Source: Salinivibrio kushneri (lineage in GTDB: Bacteria; Pseudomonadota; Gammaproteobacteria; Enterobacterales; Vibrionaceae). From it: 64,000 nucleotides of DNA. The notes under the pieces are model-generated. The model made no database searches, had not been told where the DNA came from, and saw only the letters and a list, made by a program, of their open reading frames with translations. A program made the translations under genes and the position numbers. Positions within the stretch are counted from its first letter, which is position 1. Each line of letters starts with the position of its first letter. Shown here one piece after another: positions 27,530 through 40,577 of the stretch. Where the stretch lies: contig NZ_CP040021.1 of the NCBI RefSeq assembly GCF_005280275.1, forward strand, positions 2,753,001 through 2,817,000, written 5' to 3'.

Positions 27530-29014
27530 TTATTTGTCGAGCGCAATTTGCTTCATATCGGTCATATAGCCGCGCAATTCCTCGCCGATATACTCAATCG
27601 GGTGGTTGCGGATACGGTCATTGACCTCGATTAAGGTGGCATTGTCAACCTGGTTCGAGGTTTCTCCGAGTCCTTTACCAATCACATCTGCACCCACTGT
27701 TGGCATAAAGTGTTCGCGCAACAGCGGTGTCGCCACGTTTGCGAATAAGTAGTTGCCGTACTCAGCCGTATCGGAAATGACCACGTTCATTTCGTACAAG
27801 CGCTTACGCGCAATAGTATTGGCAATCAAAGGCAATTCATGCAATGACTCGTAATACGCTGATTCTTCGATAATGCCAGATGACACCATGACTTCAAAAG
27901 CAAGCTCGACCCCTGCACGCACCATAGCTACCATCAAAATGCCGTTATCAAAGAATTCCTGCTCACTGATGCTTACATCCGACTCGGGATAGTTTTCAAA
28001 CGCGGTCTGTGCGGTTTCTTCACGCCATGTGAACAGATCTTTATCGCCGTTTTCCCAATCGGCCATCATGGTCGCGGAGAAATGGCCAGCGATGATGTCA
28101 TCCATATGTTTGTTATATAGAGGACGCATCAGTTCTTTAAGCGACTCCGACAACTCAAAGGCTTTGATTTTCGCTGGATTGGATAAGCGATCCATCATGT
28201 GAGTGATGCCACCGAACTTTAGCGCTTCAGTAATGGTTTCCCAGCCATACTGAATCAATTTACCCGCATAACCTGGATCAACACCTTCTGCGATCATTTT
28301 CTCATAGCAAACGACCGAGCCTGCCTGCAGCATGCCACACAGGATGGTTTGTTCGCCCATCAGATCGGATTTCACTTCTGCCACGAATGAAGAGGCAAGT
28401 ACGCCAGCACGGTGGCCACCGGTTGCAGCTGCCCACGCTTTCGCAATCTCAAAGCCTTCACCTTTAGGATCATTTTCTGGATGGACAGCGATCAGCGTCG
28501 GCACACCAAAGCCGCGTTTATATTCTTCACGCACCTCGGTACCCGGACACTTAGGCGCCACCATAACCACAGTAATGTCTTCACGGATACGCTGACCGAC
28601 TTCGACAATATTAAAACCATGTGAGTAACCGAGCGCGGCGCCCTCTTTCATCAGTGGCATCACGGTTTCGACGACGTTGGAGTGCTGTTTATCTGGTGTA
28701 AGGTTAATCACCAAGTCTGCCTGTGGGATCAAATCTTGGTAGCTACCCACTTCAAACCCATGCTCAACCGCGTTCTGATAAGAAGGGCGCTTTTCATCAA
28801 TGGCAGCCTGTCGCAGTGCATAAGCCACATCAAGACCCGAGTCGCGCATGTTTAAGCCTTGGTTGAGCCCTTGCGCACCACAGCCGACAATCACCACTTT
28901 TTTACCTTTGAGAAATTCGGCCTCGATGGCAAATTCGTCACGATCCATAAATCGGCATACGCCTAATTGTTCCAATTGTTGACGCAAATTCAGGGTATTA
29001 AAGTAGTTCGCCAT
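27530..29014 (-). CDS. ilvC: Ketol-acid reductoisomerase IlvC (class II)
   Basis: IlvC rearranges and reduces acetolactate and acetohydroxybutyrate with NADPH and Mg2+, the second common step of valine and isoleucine synthesis. The protein has 494 residues, the length of the class II (long) enzymes of enterics. Start is ATG 29014 ([18 protein letters not shown]), identical in pattern to E. coli and preceded by a GGAGC ribosome site; a longer open frame upstream to 29257 overlaps ilvY and is not coding. The nucleotide-binding motif [14 protein letters not shown] and Mg2+ site sequences [11 protein letters not shown] and [10 protein letters not shown] are intact. It is transcribed divergently from its activator gene ilvY. 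Confidence 0.97.
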   Translation of the reverse strand: MANYFNTLNLRQQLEQLGVCRFMDRDEFAIEAEFLKGKKVVIVGCGAQGLNQGLNMRDSGLDVAYALRQAAIDEKRPSYQNAVEHGFEVGSYQDLIPQADLVINLTPDKQHSNVVETVMPLMKEGAALGYSHGFNIVEVGQRIREDITVVMVAPKCPGTEVREEYKRGFGVPTLIAVHPENDPKGEGFEIAKAWAAATGGHRAGVLASSFVAEVKSDLMGEQTILCGMLQAGSVVCYEKMIAEGVDPGYAGKLIQYGWETITEALKFGGITHMMDRLSNPAKIKAFELSESLKELMRPLYNKHMDDIIAGHFSATMMADWENGDKDLFTWREETAQTAFENYPESDVSISEQEFFDNGILMVAMVRAGVELAFEVMVSSGIIEESAYYESLHELPLIANTIARKRLYEMNVVISDTAEYGNYLFANVATPLLREHFMPTVGADVIGKGLGETSNQVDNATLIEVNDRIRNHPIEYIGEELRGYMTDMKQIALDK

Positions 29015-29121
29015 GGGGTGCTCCATTGATTCAAATCCGTGATTGGGTGTGTTTTCACCGCGTATTTTTGATACTACCCTAACCACTATATTGCCTAAAG
29101 TGATATATTCACAACATAACA

Positions 29122-29136
29122 TTGCAATTACAGCAA
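29122..29136. promoter_or_regulatory. Putative IlvY operator
   Basis: The inverted repeat TTGC-N7-GCAA lies 10 bases before the ilvY start in the 132-base ilvY-ilvC gap. It is also a T-N11-A LysR-type motif. A second, less perfect CACT/AGTG repeat at about 29084-29103 could be the co-operator nearer the ilvC promoter. Assignment is by position and symmetry only. Confidence 0.55.
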
Positions 29137-29146
29137 CAATAAAATC

Positions 29147-30010
29147 ATGAATGCAAAGCAACTCACGGGCTTTCTCCACCTCTGTGACACCAAAAGCTAT
29201 ACCCGGGCCGCACAGGCAATGCACGTCAGCCCTTCTGCGCTGAGCCGAATCATCCAACGTCTTGAAGAAGATATTGGGCAGCCGCTATTTATTCGTACCA
29301 ATAAAGCGGTCGACCTCACCCCGGCGGGTAAAACGCTGCTGCCCGTTGCACGCGATATTCTGCAGCTTTGGCACACCACCAAAGCCAGTATCAATGAACA
29401 TGCCTCTTTGCTCGGCGGTAAGCTCACGCTCTTTTGTTCGGTCACTGCAAGCTATAGCCATTTACCTGAGCTCCTCGCGCGGTTTCGTCAGCAATACCCA
29501 AACATCGAGCTACAACTGCTGACCGGTGATCCCGCCCAAGCAGAAGAGAAGGTGCAAGACAATAGCGCCGACATTGCCATTGCCGCTAAACCGAAACGCT
29601 TGTCATCCAGCTTGGTGTTTCAACCGATTGATACCGTGAGTTTATCGGTTATCGCACCGGCAATGGCCAGTAGTGGCATTGATTTGCAAGCCATTGATTG
29701 GCAGCACACACCTTTAATCTTGCCCGAAGCAGGAACAGCGCGCGAACTCGCTGATCAGTGGTTGGTCAGTAAAGGGATCGAGCCAAACGTCTATGCGCAA
29801 ATAGCAGGCCACGAGGCGATTGTTAGTATGGTGGCATTGGGCTGTGGTATTGGTGTCGCGCCAGATGTAGTGATTGATAACAGCCCAGTAAAAGACAAGG
29901 TTGAGCGATTACGCCAAGAAATTGTGCAACCCCTCGAACTGGGCCTTTGTTGTAAAGCCTCCCGCGCTAAAGAGCCTTTACTCAACGCCCTACTCGACGT
30001 CATGCGATAA
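29147..30010 (+). CDS. ilvY: LysR-type activator IlvY
   Basis: IlvY is the LysR-family activator of ilvC that responds to acetolactate or acetohydroxybutyrate. The 287-residue protein has an N-terminal winged helix-turn-helix (about 3-62, [28 protein letters not shown]) nearly identical to the E. coli segment, and a ligand-binding region with [12 protein letters not shown] and [19 protein letters not shown]. Its divergent arrangement with ilvC, and the operator-like repeat between them, match the E. coli system. It is followed by its own hairpin. Confidence 0.95.
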   Translation: MNAKQLTGFLHLCDTKSYTRAAQAMHVSPSALSRIIQRLEEDIGQPLFIRTNKAVDLTPAGKTLLPVARDILQLWHTTKASINEHASLLGGKLTLFCSVTASYSHLPELLARFRQQYPNIELQLLTGDPAQAEEKVQDNSADIAIAAKPKRLSSSLVFQPIDTVSLSVIAPAMASSGIDLQAIDWQHTPLILPEAGTARELADQWLVSKGIEPNVYAQIAGHEAIVSMVALGCGIGVAPDVVIDNSPVKDKVERLRQEIVQPLELGLCCKASRAKEPLLNALLDVMR

Positions 30011-30016
30011 ACACAA

Positions 30017-30044
30017 AAGCCCCAACACAATGATGCTGGGGCTT
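30017..30044 (+). terminator. Terminator-like hairpin after ilvY
   Basis: AAGCCCCA pairs with TGGGGCTT across a 12-base loop, 6 bases after the ilvY stop. There is no T-tract beyond TT, so termination strength is uncertain. Confidence 0.6.
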
Positions 30045-30050
30045 AAACGC

Positions 30051-30082
30051 AAAAAACCCCAGCTTTTCAGCTAGGGTTTTTA
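30051..30082 (-). terminator. Terminator of rRNA operon after tRNA-Asp
   Basis: On the minus strand AAAACCCTAGCT pairs with AGCTGGGGTTTT (one T-G) around a GAAA tetraloop and is followed by TT and further A/T sequence. It sits 6 bases past the tRNA-Asp CCA and closes the rRNA operon. Confidence 0.88.
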
Positions 30083-30087
30083 AGTAG

Positions 30088-30164
30088 TGGCGGAGTGGAC
30101 GGGACTCGAACCCGCGACCCCCGGCGTGACAGGCCGGTATTCTAACCAACTGAACTACCACTCC
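30088..30164 (-). tRNA. tRNA-Asp (GTC)
   Basis: A 77-base tRNA with encoded CCA. Acceptor stem GGAGTGG pairs with CCACTCC; the anticodon loop CTGTCAC gives anticodon GTC. It is nearly identical to E. coli tRNA-Asp and forms the distal end of the rRNA operon. Confidence 0.96.
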
Positions 30165-30201
30165 GCACCAATTCTGTCTCATCAAAGTCTTACATATCAT
30201 T

Positions 30202-30326
30202 GCTTTGATGATTAAATTGCGTGCTATGCGCAGGGAGTTTTGAAGCGAGACGCACAGTGTATGCCAATACATGAGCATCGCAGCTATCAAAAATCACAAG
30301 CAATAGGCGCAATTTATAATCAAAGC
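30202..30326 (-). other. Structured 5S to tRNA-Asp spacer with long inverted repeat
   Basis: Arms at 30202-30221 and 30308-30326 are reverse complements over about 19 pairs with one mismatch and one bulge, and they enclose about 86 bases that themselves hold a TGTAT-N4-ATACA hairpin (30258-30271). The inner arm reaches the last bases of 5S, so the stem could guide processing of the 5S 3' end and release of the tRNA. Function is inferred. Confidence 0.6.
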
Positions 30327-30442
30327 CTGGCGATGTCCTACTCTCACATGGGGAGACCCCACACTACCATCGGCGCTGCTTCGTTTCACTACTGAGTTCG
30401 GCATGGAGTCAGGTGGGTCCAAAGCGCTATGGTCGCCAAGCA
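30325..30442 (-). rRNA. rrf: 5S ribosomal RNA
   Basis: A 118-base 5S rRNA. The terminal helix pairs TGCTTGGCGAC with the 3' end GCCAGGC, and loop sequences such as CCGAACTCAGTAGTGAAACG are conserved. It follows 23S after a spacer of about 115 bases. Ends are estimated from E. coli to within a few bases. Confidence 0.95.
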
Positions 30443-30536
30443 AAATTTGGTGTGTCTTCACTTTTCAGTAAAAACACGAATCTAGAAAGCTGTTCGTTCT
30501 CGCCACAATCAACTGGCTTTATTTTAAGTCCAACCC

Positions 30537-30556
30537 AAAACCGCTTGGGTGTTGTA

Positions 30557-30564
<8 letters not shown>
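30537..30564 (-). other. 3' arm of the 23S processing stem
   Basis: This stretch just beyond the 23S 3' end pairs with 33436-33462 just before the 23S 5' end: 26 pairs interrupted by one mismatch and one bulge. Such a stem is the RNase III substrate that releases pre-23S in enterics and vibrios. Confidence 0.8.
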
Positions 30565-33435
<2,871 letters not shown>

Positions 33436-33442
<7 letters not shown>

Positions 33443-33462
33443 ATACAACCCCAAGAGGTTTT
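33436..33462 (-). other. 5' arm of the 23S processing stem
   Basis: The first bases of 23S and the preceding spacer form the partner of 30537-30564 (AAAACC-CTTGGG-GTTGTATGGTTAAG type). See the 3' arm for the pairing. Confidence 0.8.
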
Positions 33463-33754
33463 ATTTACGTCGAGACTGTCTTAAAAAGAAATCTACGTCG
33501 CAAAACCACTGAGTGTTGAATCATCAACCAATTAAGGTTTTGTTTTTGCCGGACTCAAAATAGAGACTTTGCTTATGACTAAGACAAAGCCCAAGCACAC
33601 TTGATTGTGTGAGTGACATTACATGTCACTGATTGAGAACTTTACTGTCATTCTTAAAGAATGACTTGTCAGCTTTCCAGATTGTTAAAGAGCATGTCGT
33701 TTATTGCTAAATAAACCACGTTCTAAAGATTCTTAAGCAAAAACCTTTAAAGCG
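33463..33754 (-). other. 23S to tRNA-Val spacer
   Basis: About 290 bases of A/T-rich internal transcribed spacer between tRNA-Val and 23S. It contains one boxA element (33681-33694) and a palindromic ATGACAGTAAAG-type stretch (33635-33670 contains GTCATTCTTAAAGAATGAC, a near-perfect 19-base palindrome). No gene. Confidence 0.7.
33681..33694 (-). promoter_or_regulatory. boxA antitermination element in the rRNA spacer
   Basis: On the minus strand the sequence is TGCTCTTTAACAAT, an exact match to the bacterial rRNA boxA core TGCTCTTTAACA bound by NusB-S10. It lies ahead of 23S. Confidence 0.85.
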
Positions 33755-33830
33755 TGGTGGGCGATACCGGGCTCGAACCAGTGACCCCCTCCTTGTAAGG
33801 GAGGTGCTCTCCCAACTGAGCTAATCGCCC
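33755..33830 (-). tRNA. tRNA-Val (TAC)
   Basis: A 76-base tRNA with encoded CCA. Acceptor stem GGGCGAT pairs with ATCGCCC; anticodon loop CTTACAA gives anticodon TAC. Third tRNA of the 16S-23S spacer. Confidence 0.96.
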
Positions 33831-33839
33831 ACGATAGTG

Positions 33840-33915
33840 TGGTGGGTTGTACAGGATTCGAACCTGTGACCAATTGATTAAAAGTCAACTGCTCTACCAA
33901 CTGAGCTAACAACCC
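33840..33915 (-). tRNA. tRNA-Lys (TTT)
   Basis: A 76-base tRNA with encoded CCA. Acceptor stem GGGTTGT pairs with ACAACCC; anticodon loop CTTTTAA gives anticodon TTT. Second tRNA of the spacer, a Vibrionaceae-type arrangement. Confidence 0.96.
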
Positions 33916-33917
33916 AA

Positions 33918-33993
33918 TGGCGTCCCATAGGGGAGTCGAACCCCTGTTACCGCCGTGAAAGGGCGGTGTCCTAGGCCTCTAGACGAATGGGAC
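33918..33993 (-). tRNA. tRNA-Glu (TTC)
   Basis: A 76-base tRNA with encoded CCA. Acceptor stem GTCCCAT pairs with ATGGGAC; anticodon loop CTTTCAC gives anticodon TTC. First tRNA after 16S; only two bases separate its CCA from tRNA-Lys. Confidence 0.96.
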
Positions 33994-34033
33994 ACGCTGA
34001 TATGTTTGGGAACATATCCTCTTTAATACTTCA

Positions 34034-34059
34034 ACCTATACAATCTGTGTGAGCACTCG
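34034..34059 (-). other. 3' arm of the 16S processing stem
   Basis: These 26 bases pair fully with the leader segment 35769-35794 (24 Watson-Crick and two G-U pairs in the RNA), bracketing 16S. This is the expected RNase III stem of pre-16S. Confidence 0.85.
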
Positions 34060-34074
34060 CAACAATAGCGTCAG

Positions 34075-35628
<1,554 letters not shown>

Positions 35629-35768
35629 AAGTTTGGTGTTTCCGTAGAAACTGCTCAATGAATACTGATTATCTCCGAAGAGACAAACGAATTGACTGTG
35701 CCGAACAACTATAAAAGTTGTCGTTTGGTCACTCAGTTCATTGAATAAATCTTTTTGTCTATTCTTAA

Positions 35769-35794
35769 CGAGTGCCCACACAGATTGCATAGGT
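35769..35794 (-). other. 5' arm of the 16S processing stem
   Basis: Leader RNA segment complementary to 34034-34059 over 26 pairs, including two G-U pairs. It lies between boxA and the 16S 5' end. Confidence 0.85.
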
Positions 35795-35797
35795 CAA

Positions 35798-35811
35798 ATT
35801 GTTAAAGAGCG
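35798..35811 (-). promoter_or_regulatory. boxA antitermination element in rRNA leader
   Basis: The minus strand reads CGCTCTTTAACAAT, differing from the boxA core TGCTCTTTAACA only in its first base. It stands about 170 bases before 16S and below all three promoters. Confidence 0.85.
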
Positions 35812-35852
35812 TTGACTGTGCGAAGCGGCGCTTCGCTCGGTCAGGGCTGCGT

Positions 35853-35880
35853 ATCTTACGCGCCTTACCGTTAAAGTCAA
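35853..35880 (-). promoter_or_regulatory. rRNA promoter, proximal (P3)
   Basis: -35 TTGACT and -10 TAAGAT with a 16-base spacer on the minus strand, followed by ACGCAGCC. It is the promoter nearest to 16S. Confidence 0.75.
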
Positions 35881-35969
35881 GAAGAAATTTTATCTTTTAT
35901 TTTCAACCCAACCGGGTGAAACAAAACCTCTTTTTGACCTCCCTAACGCTTAGCGTTAAGTGGACGGCT

Positions 35970-35997
35970 ATCTTAATCTTTTAAAAACTCACGTCAA
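35970..35997 (-). promoter_or_regulatory. rRNA promoter, middle (P2)
   Basis: -35 TTGACG and -10 TAAGAT with a 16-base spacer on the minus strand, followed by AGCCGTCC. A/T-rich sequence upstream of the -35 (TATTTTTATTT on the plus strand) could act as an UP element. Confidence 0.75.
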
Positions 35998-36073
35998 GCG
36001 TTTATTTTTATTTGATTTTTTCCTCGATATGCTCGCTGAACGCTTGCCCTGCGTGCCGTGTCGATGGAGGCGC

Positions 36074-36101
36074 ATTATAGAGAAGCTGATCAGGTTGGCA
36101 A
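36074..36101 (-). promoter_or_regulatory. rRNA promoter, distal (P1)
   Basis: -35 TTGCCA and consensus -10 TATAAT with a 16-base spacer on the minus strand. The -10 is followed by the GCGCC discriminator typical of stringently controlled rrn P1 promoters, and A-tracts upstream (36102-36155) look like UP and Fis territory. Confidence 0.85.
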
Positions 36102-36224
36102 GTCCTTTTTAGGTGTTTTTTAGAAAAAAACTGTCACTCGCTGTTTTTTTTCTCGCTAGGGTGTAAAAATGGTATCAAACTCGCCGCTATTTAGCACTGT
36201 TAAGAGAGAAAAGAGGGATTTGTG

Positions 36225-36764
36225 ATGGTAAAACAGCTGCGCGCCTATAAAGGCATGAAGCCTCAGCTTGGCGAACGCGTCTATATTGATGAATCCAGTG
36301 TCTTAGCTGGCGATATCACGCTAGGCGATGATGTGAGTATTTGGCCGTTGGTTGCGGCACGTGGTGACGTGAACCATATCCAGATTGGCGCACGGACCAA
36401 TGTACAAGATGGCTCAGTCCTTCATGTCACCCATAAAAATGCCGAAAACCCACAAGGTTACCCGCTGATCATTGGCGAAGAAGTGACAATCGGCCACAAG
36501 GTCATGTTACACGGCTGCCGGATTGGCAACCGAGTCCTCGTGGGAATGGGGACGATTATTCTCGATGACGCTGTGATTGAAGATGAAGTGCTGATTGGCG
36601 CTGGCAGTTTAGTCCCGCCCGGAAAACGCTTAGAGAGCGGCTACCTGTATGTTGGCTCACCGGTCAAACAGGTTCGCCCCCTTACCGACAAAGAGCGTGC
36701 TTATTTTGCACGCTCAGCGCAAAACTATGTCGACACCAAAGACATCTACCGCTGCGAGCGCTAG
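36225..36764 (+). CDS. Gamma-carbonic-anhydrase-like hexapeptide protein (YrdA type)
   Basis: A 179-residue left-handed beta-helix protein of the YrdA/CaiE/gamma-carbonic-anhydrase family. Hexapeptide repeats run from about residue 20 to 140 (for example SVLAGDITLGDDVSIWP, IGEEVTIGHKVMLHGC). The zinc histidines are in LHVTHK, IGHK and MLHGC. The family core is intact, but catalytic activity of YrdA proteins is uncertain. The frame also opens at GTG 36222; ATG 36225 is preferred because the GAGGGA site is 6 bases upstream. It is convergent with the DUF1488 gene, sharing 4 bases at the stop codons. Confidence 0.9.
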   Translation: MVKQLRAYKGMKPQLGERVYIDESSVLAGDITLGDDVSIWPLVAARGDVNHIQIGARTNVQDGSVLHVTHKNAENPQGYPLIIGEEVTIGHKVMLHGCRIGNRVLVGMGTIILDDAVIEDEVLIGAGSLVPPGKRLESGYLYVGSPVKQVRPLTDKERAYFARSAQNYVDTKDIYRCER

Positions 36765-37021
36765 ATCACCAAGCTGCCATCGGGTTCAAACGCTTCTGAT
36801 TCGATGGCCGCTTCCATTTGCTCTTCAATATCAAACCAAACCTGTTCGACAATCACCTGCGCATTATCCGAGTCTACCGCACAGCCGGCGAGCGCAGATA
36901 AGGTGGTAAAGCGGACAGCGCATGGTAACAATGCACCATTAAGTTGGCCGTAAAAACAAACACGGGCCTTTGCCGTATCGACCTGCGCTTCGTCCGCAGC
37001 CAGAATAAGGGATTGGTTCAT
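36761..37021 (-). CDS. DUF1488 family protein (YrdB type)
   Basis: An 86-residue protein of the DUF1488 family, found beside aroE in many gamma-proteobacteria (E. coli yrdB). It is acidic overall, with CFYGQLNGALLPCAVRFTTLSAL in the middle and WFDIEEQMEAAIESEAFE near the end. Function is unknown. Its ATG at 37021 overlaps the aroE stop as ATGA, so it is translated with aroE, and its stop overlaps that of the convergent hexapeptide-protein gene. Confidence 0.82.
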   Translation of the reverse strand: MNQSLILAADEAQVDTAKARVCFYGQLNGALLPCAVRFTTLSALAGCAVDSDNAQVIVEQVWFDIEEQMEAAIESEAFEPDGSLVI

Positions 37022-37842
37022 TGATTGAGTGCCTCTCTTAACTGCTCACGCACACGTTCGGTTTGTGGCCGACAGCCACGCCATAGGGCAAAGCTTTCCG
37101 CCGCTTGTTCCACTAGCATACCCAAACCGTCTAAACACCGCCCTGCTCCTTGGCGCTGCGCCCATTGATTGCTGGTTGTGCAGCCAGCTTGATACACCAT
37201 GTCATAGACAGTGGTCGCTGGGCCAATTGCGCCGTGAGGAACAGGAGGATGGCTTTGATGTAAGCTCGCCGAGGTCGCGTTAATGATCACATCAACGGGC
37301 GCCGCCATGGGTTTATCCACGGCATGACGGGTGATCGGTCCGGCCTCACCAAATGCAGCGGCTAGTTGCTGGGCTTTTTGCTCGGTGCGATTCACCATCA
37401 TCAGCGATGCTGGCGCTTGCTCCAGTAAAGGAAGTAACACACCCCGTGCTGCACCGCCCGCTCCCACAACCATAATACGCTTATCGCGCAGTGCCACATG
37501 GTGATAGTGTAAGTCAGTCACCAAGCCGGCCCCATCCGTATTATCACCCAGTAGGGAACCATCGCTTTGCTTAACCAGTGTATTCACGGCACCGGCGCGG
37601 CGGGCACGCTCTGTCAGTGTATCGGCCCAATCATACGCTTGCTGTTTAAAAGGCACGGTCACATTGGCGCCACACCCTCCTTGCGCAAAAAACGCCTGCA
37701 TGGTGGTCACAAAGCCTTCAAGCGGCGCCTCAATGGCTTGATAGTCGATGTCTTGTTGAGTTTGTGTCGCAAATGCGGCGTGGATCTGCGGCGACTTACT
37801 GTGGCCAATCGGATGGCCGACCACGCAATAACGATCGGTCAT
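37018..37842 (-). CDS. aroE: Shikimate dehydrogenase AroE
   Basis: AroE reduces 3-dehydroshikimate to shikimate with NADPH in aromatic amino acid synthesis. The 274-residue protein has the substrate-binding GHPIGHSKSPQIHAAF (about 9-24), the catalytic lysine in NVTVPFKQQA (about 66), the paired aspartate in LGDNTDGAGLV (about 100) and the Rossmann motif VVGAGGAARGVLLPL (about 126-140). The NADPH-selective NRTEQKAQQL follows. It lies 3 bases after hemF and overlaps the DUF1488 gene by 4. Confidence 0.96.
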   Translation of the reverse strand: MTDRYCVVGHPIGHSKSPQIHAAFATQTQQDIDYQAIEAPLEGFVTTMQAFFAQGGCGANVTVPFKQQAYDWADTLTERARRAGAVNTLVKQSDGSLLGDNTDGAGLVTDLHYHHVALRDKRIMVVGAGGAARGVLLPLLEQAPASLMMVNRTEQKAQQLAAAFGEAGPITRHAVDKPMAAPVDVIINATSASLHQSHPPVPHGAIGPATTVYDMVYQAGCTTSNQWAQRQGAGRCLDGLGMLVEQAAESFALWRGCRPQTERVREQLREALNQ

Positions 37843-37845
37843 CTG

Positions 37846-38799
<954 letters not shown>

Positions 38800-38850
38800 T
38801 TACCTGATCCACGCACTGGGATCTTGACGGAATTTCATCCCCCACCGCTG

Positions 38851-38888
38851 ACGCAAACGTTTTCCTTGCGATGAAATCTGGGTATAAT
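38851..38888 (+). promoter_or_regulatory. PurR operator and promoter of purEK
   Basis: ACGCAAACGTTTTCCT at 38851-38866 matches the PurR consensus ANGCAANCGNTTNCNT at every specified position. A consensus -10 TATAAT follows at 38883-38888; the -35 region at 16-18 bases upstream falls inside the operator, so PurR binding would block RNA polymerase, as at E. coli purEK. Confidence 0.85.
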
Positions 38889-38941
38889 TCGCGCCACGCT
38901 CAGCTTAACCTATTCACGCTTGTCATCAAGAAGGACGTATT

Positions 38942-39424
38942 ATGACTGTCGGTATCATCATGGGCTCGCAATCCGATTGGCCTACCATGACACATGCAGC
39001 GGCTATGTTGGATCACTTTGCCATCCCTTACGAAACCCGTATTGTCTCCGCCCATCGCACACCACAGTTACTTGCCGACTACGCCCAACAAGCGGCCGAG
39101 CGCGGGATTAAAGTGATTATTGCCGGTGCCGGGGGTGCCGCCCATCTACCTGGGATGACCGCCGCACACACCAGCCTGCCGGTACTCGGCGTACCGGTCC
39201 AGTCAAAAGCGTTAAAGGGCATGGACTCATTGCTTTCTATTGCTCAAATGCCTAAAGGCGTGGCAGTGGGTACGCTCGCCATTGGTGACGCAGGCGCCGC
39301 GAATGCAGGCCTCCTTGCAGCACAAATTCTCGCCACGGCCGACCCTGATTTGATGACAAAAGTGGATGCGTTTCGCCAAGTGCAAACTGAGGCTGTTCTC
39401 GCTCAACCCAACCCACAAGGGTAA
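38942..39424 (+). CDS. purE: N5-carboxyaminoimidazole ribonucleotide mutase PurE
   Basis: PurE shifts the carboxyl group of N5-CAIR to give CAIR in de novo purine synthesis. The 160-residue class I enzyme has the phosphate-binding [10 protein letters not shown] at the N-terminus, SAHRTPQ with the catalytic histidine (about 41-47), [26 protein letters not shown] and [18 protein letters not shown]. It is preceded by AAGGA and followed 4 bases later by purK, which makes its substrate. Confidence 0.97.
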   Translation: MTVGIIMGSQSDWPTMTHAAAMLDHFAIPYETRIVSAHRTPQLLADYAQQAAERGIKVIIAGAGGAAHLPGMTAAHTSLPVLGVPVQSKALKGMDSLLSIAQMPKGVAVGTLAIGDAGAANAGLLAAQILATADPDLMTKVDAFRQVQTEAVLAQPNPQG

Positions 39425-39428
39425 AACC

Positions 39429-40577
39429 ATGAATATTCTGGTGTTAGGCGCGGGACAACTGGCCCGGATGATGGCCTTGGCCGGCGCGCCGCTCAATCTT
39501 ATCGTCAGCGCCTATGATGTGCGTAGTGGCGACATTATTCACCCACTGACGCTGCAACCACTGGGGCACGGCCTCAATACGGCCATCGCCGGCGCAGATA
39601 TTATCACCGCGGAATTTGAGCATATCCCCGCCGATATCTTGCATCACTGTGAGCAAAGCGGGAAATTACGCCCCAGCGCCCAGGCAATTCTAACCGGTGG
39701 CGATCGCCAAATTGAGAAAGCCCTACTGATGCAAGCAGGCGTCGCCAATGCGCCGTACCGTGTGGTGTATACACAGGCGGATTTAGAAAAGGCAGTCGAC
39801 GCACTGGGCGCGCCCTTGGTCCTCAAAAGTACCTTGGATGGTTATGACGGCAAAGGACAATGGCGCTATCGTGACGGCGATGATCTTCACGCATTATGGG
39901 CCGAGCTCGACGCCTTTCTCACCGCGCCCGGACAGCGCGATGGGCAAGCCATCATTGCCGAGGCTATGATCCCTTTTGACCGAGAAGTGTCACTGATTGG
40001 TGTGCGTGGCGCGAATGGTGAATTTGCCAGCTATAGCCTGACCCAAAACCACCACCATGATGGGATATTGACCCTGTCTGTGGTGCGCCCGGATGAGGAT
40101 GCCTTGCAAACACAGGCAGCGGACATGTTGGAAAAGATTGCTAGCGCGCTGAACTATGTGGGTGTGCTCGCAGTGGAATTCTTTGATGTGGACGGCAGCT
40201 TGCTGGTGAACGAGATAGCACCTCGGGTGCACAACTCCGGTCACTGGACACAGCAAGGCAGCGCATGTTGCCAGTTTGAAAACCACCTGCGCGCCGTCAG
40301 CGGCTTACCCCTCGGCCCGACCGAGTTAATCCAGCCAACGGCGATGATTAATGTCTTAGGCCAAGGCAGTGTTCCGCTTGCGACCTATCGTGATGCCCAT
40401 GTGCATTGGTATAACAAAACGCCTCGTCCGGGGCGCAAAGTGGGTCATATTAATGTCACGGCCACATCGAACGCAGAGCTTGCCACCAAATTAGCCAGCC
40501 TCGCCAGCTACCTCCCCGACAATGCTTTTCACGGTTTAAAATCGGCTGCACTGGCTCTTGCCGCGCAAACCGACTAA
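39429..40577 (+). CDS. purK: N5-carboxyaminoimidazole ribonucleotide synthase PurK
   Basis: PurK uses ATP and bicarbonate to make N5-CAIR from AIR. The 382-residue ATP-grasp protein starts at ATG 39429 (MNILVLGAGQLARMMALAG); a longer open frame from 39366 overlaps purE and is not used. ATP-grasp sequences include VLKSTLDGYDGKGQW, EAMIPFDREVSLIGVR and VEFFDVDGSLLVNEIAPRVHNSGHWT. The end overlaps the convergent zinc-finger gene by 4 bases. Regulation is through the PurR box ahead of purE. Confidence 0.96.
   Translation: MNILVLGAGQLARMMALAGAPLNLIVSAYDVRSGDIIHPLTLQPLGHGLNTAIAGADIITAEFEHIPADILHHCEQSGKLRPSAQAILTGGDRQIEKALLMQAGVANAPYRVVYTQADLEKAVDALGAPLVLKSTLDGYDGKGQWRYRDGDDLHALWAELDAFLTAPGQRDGQAIIAEAMIPFDREVSLIGVRGANGEFASYSLTQNHHHDGILTLSVVRPDEDALQTQAADMLEKIASALNYVGVLAVEFFDVDGSLLVNEIAPRVHNSGHWTQQGSACCQFENHLRAVSGLPLGPTELIQPTAMINVLGQGSVPLATYRDAHVHWYNKTPRPGRKVGHINVTATSNAELATKLASLASYLPDNAFHGLKSAALALAAQTD

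Noticed and set aside
27530-29257. A 575-residue frame for ilvC with an 81-residue N-terminal extension
   Set aside because: The extra part crosses the divergent control region and overlaps ilvY; the conserved IlvC start MANYFNTL with a ribosome site lies at 29014.
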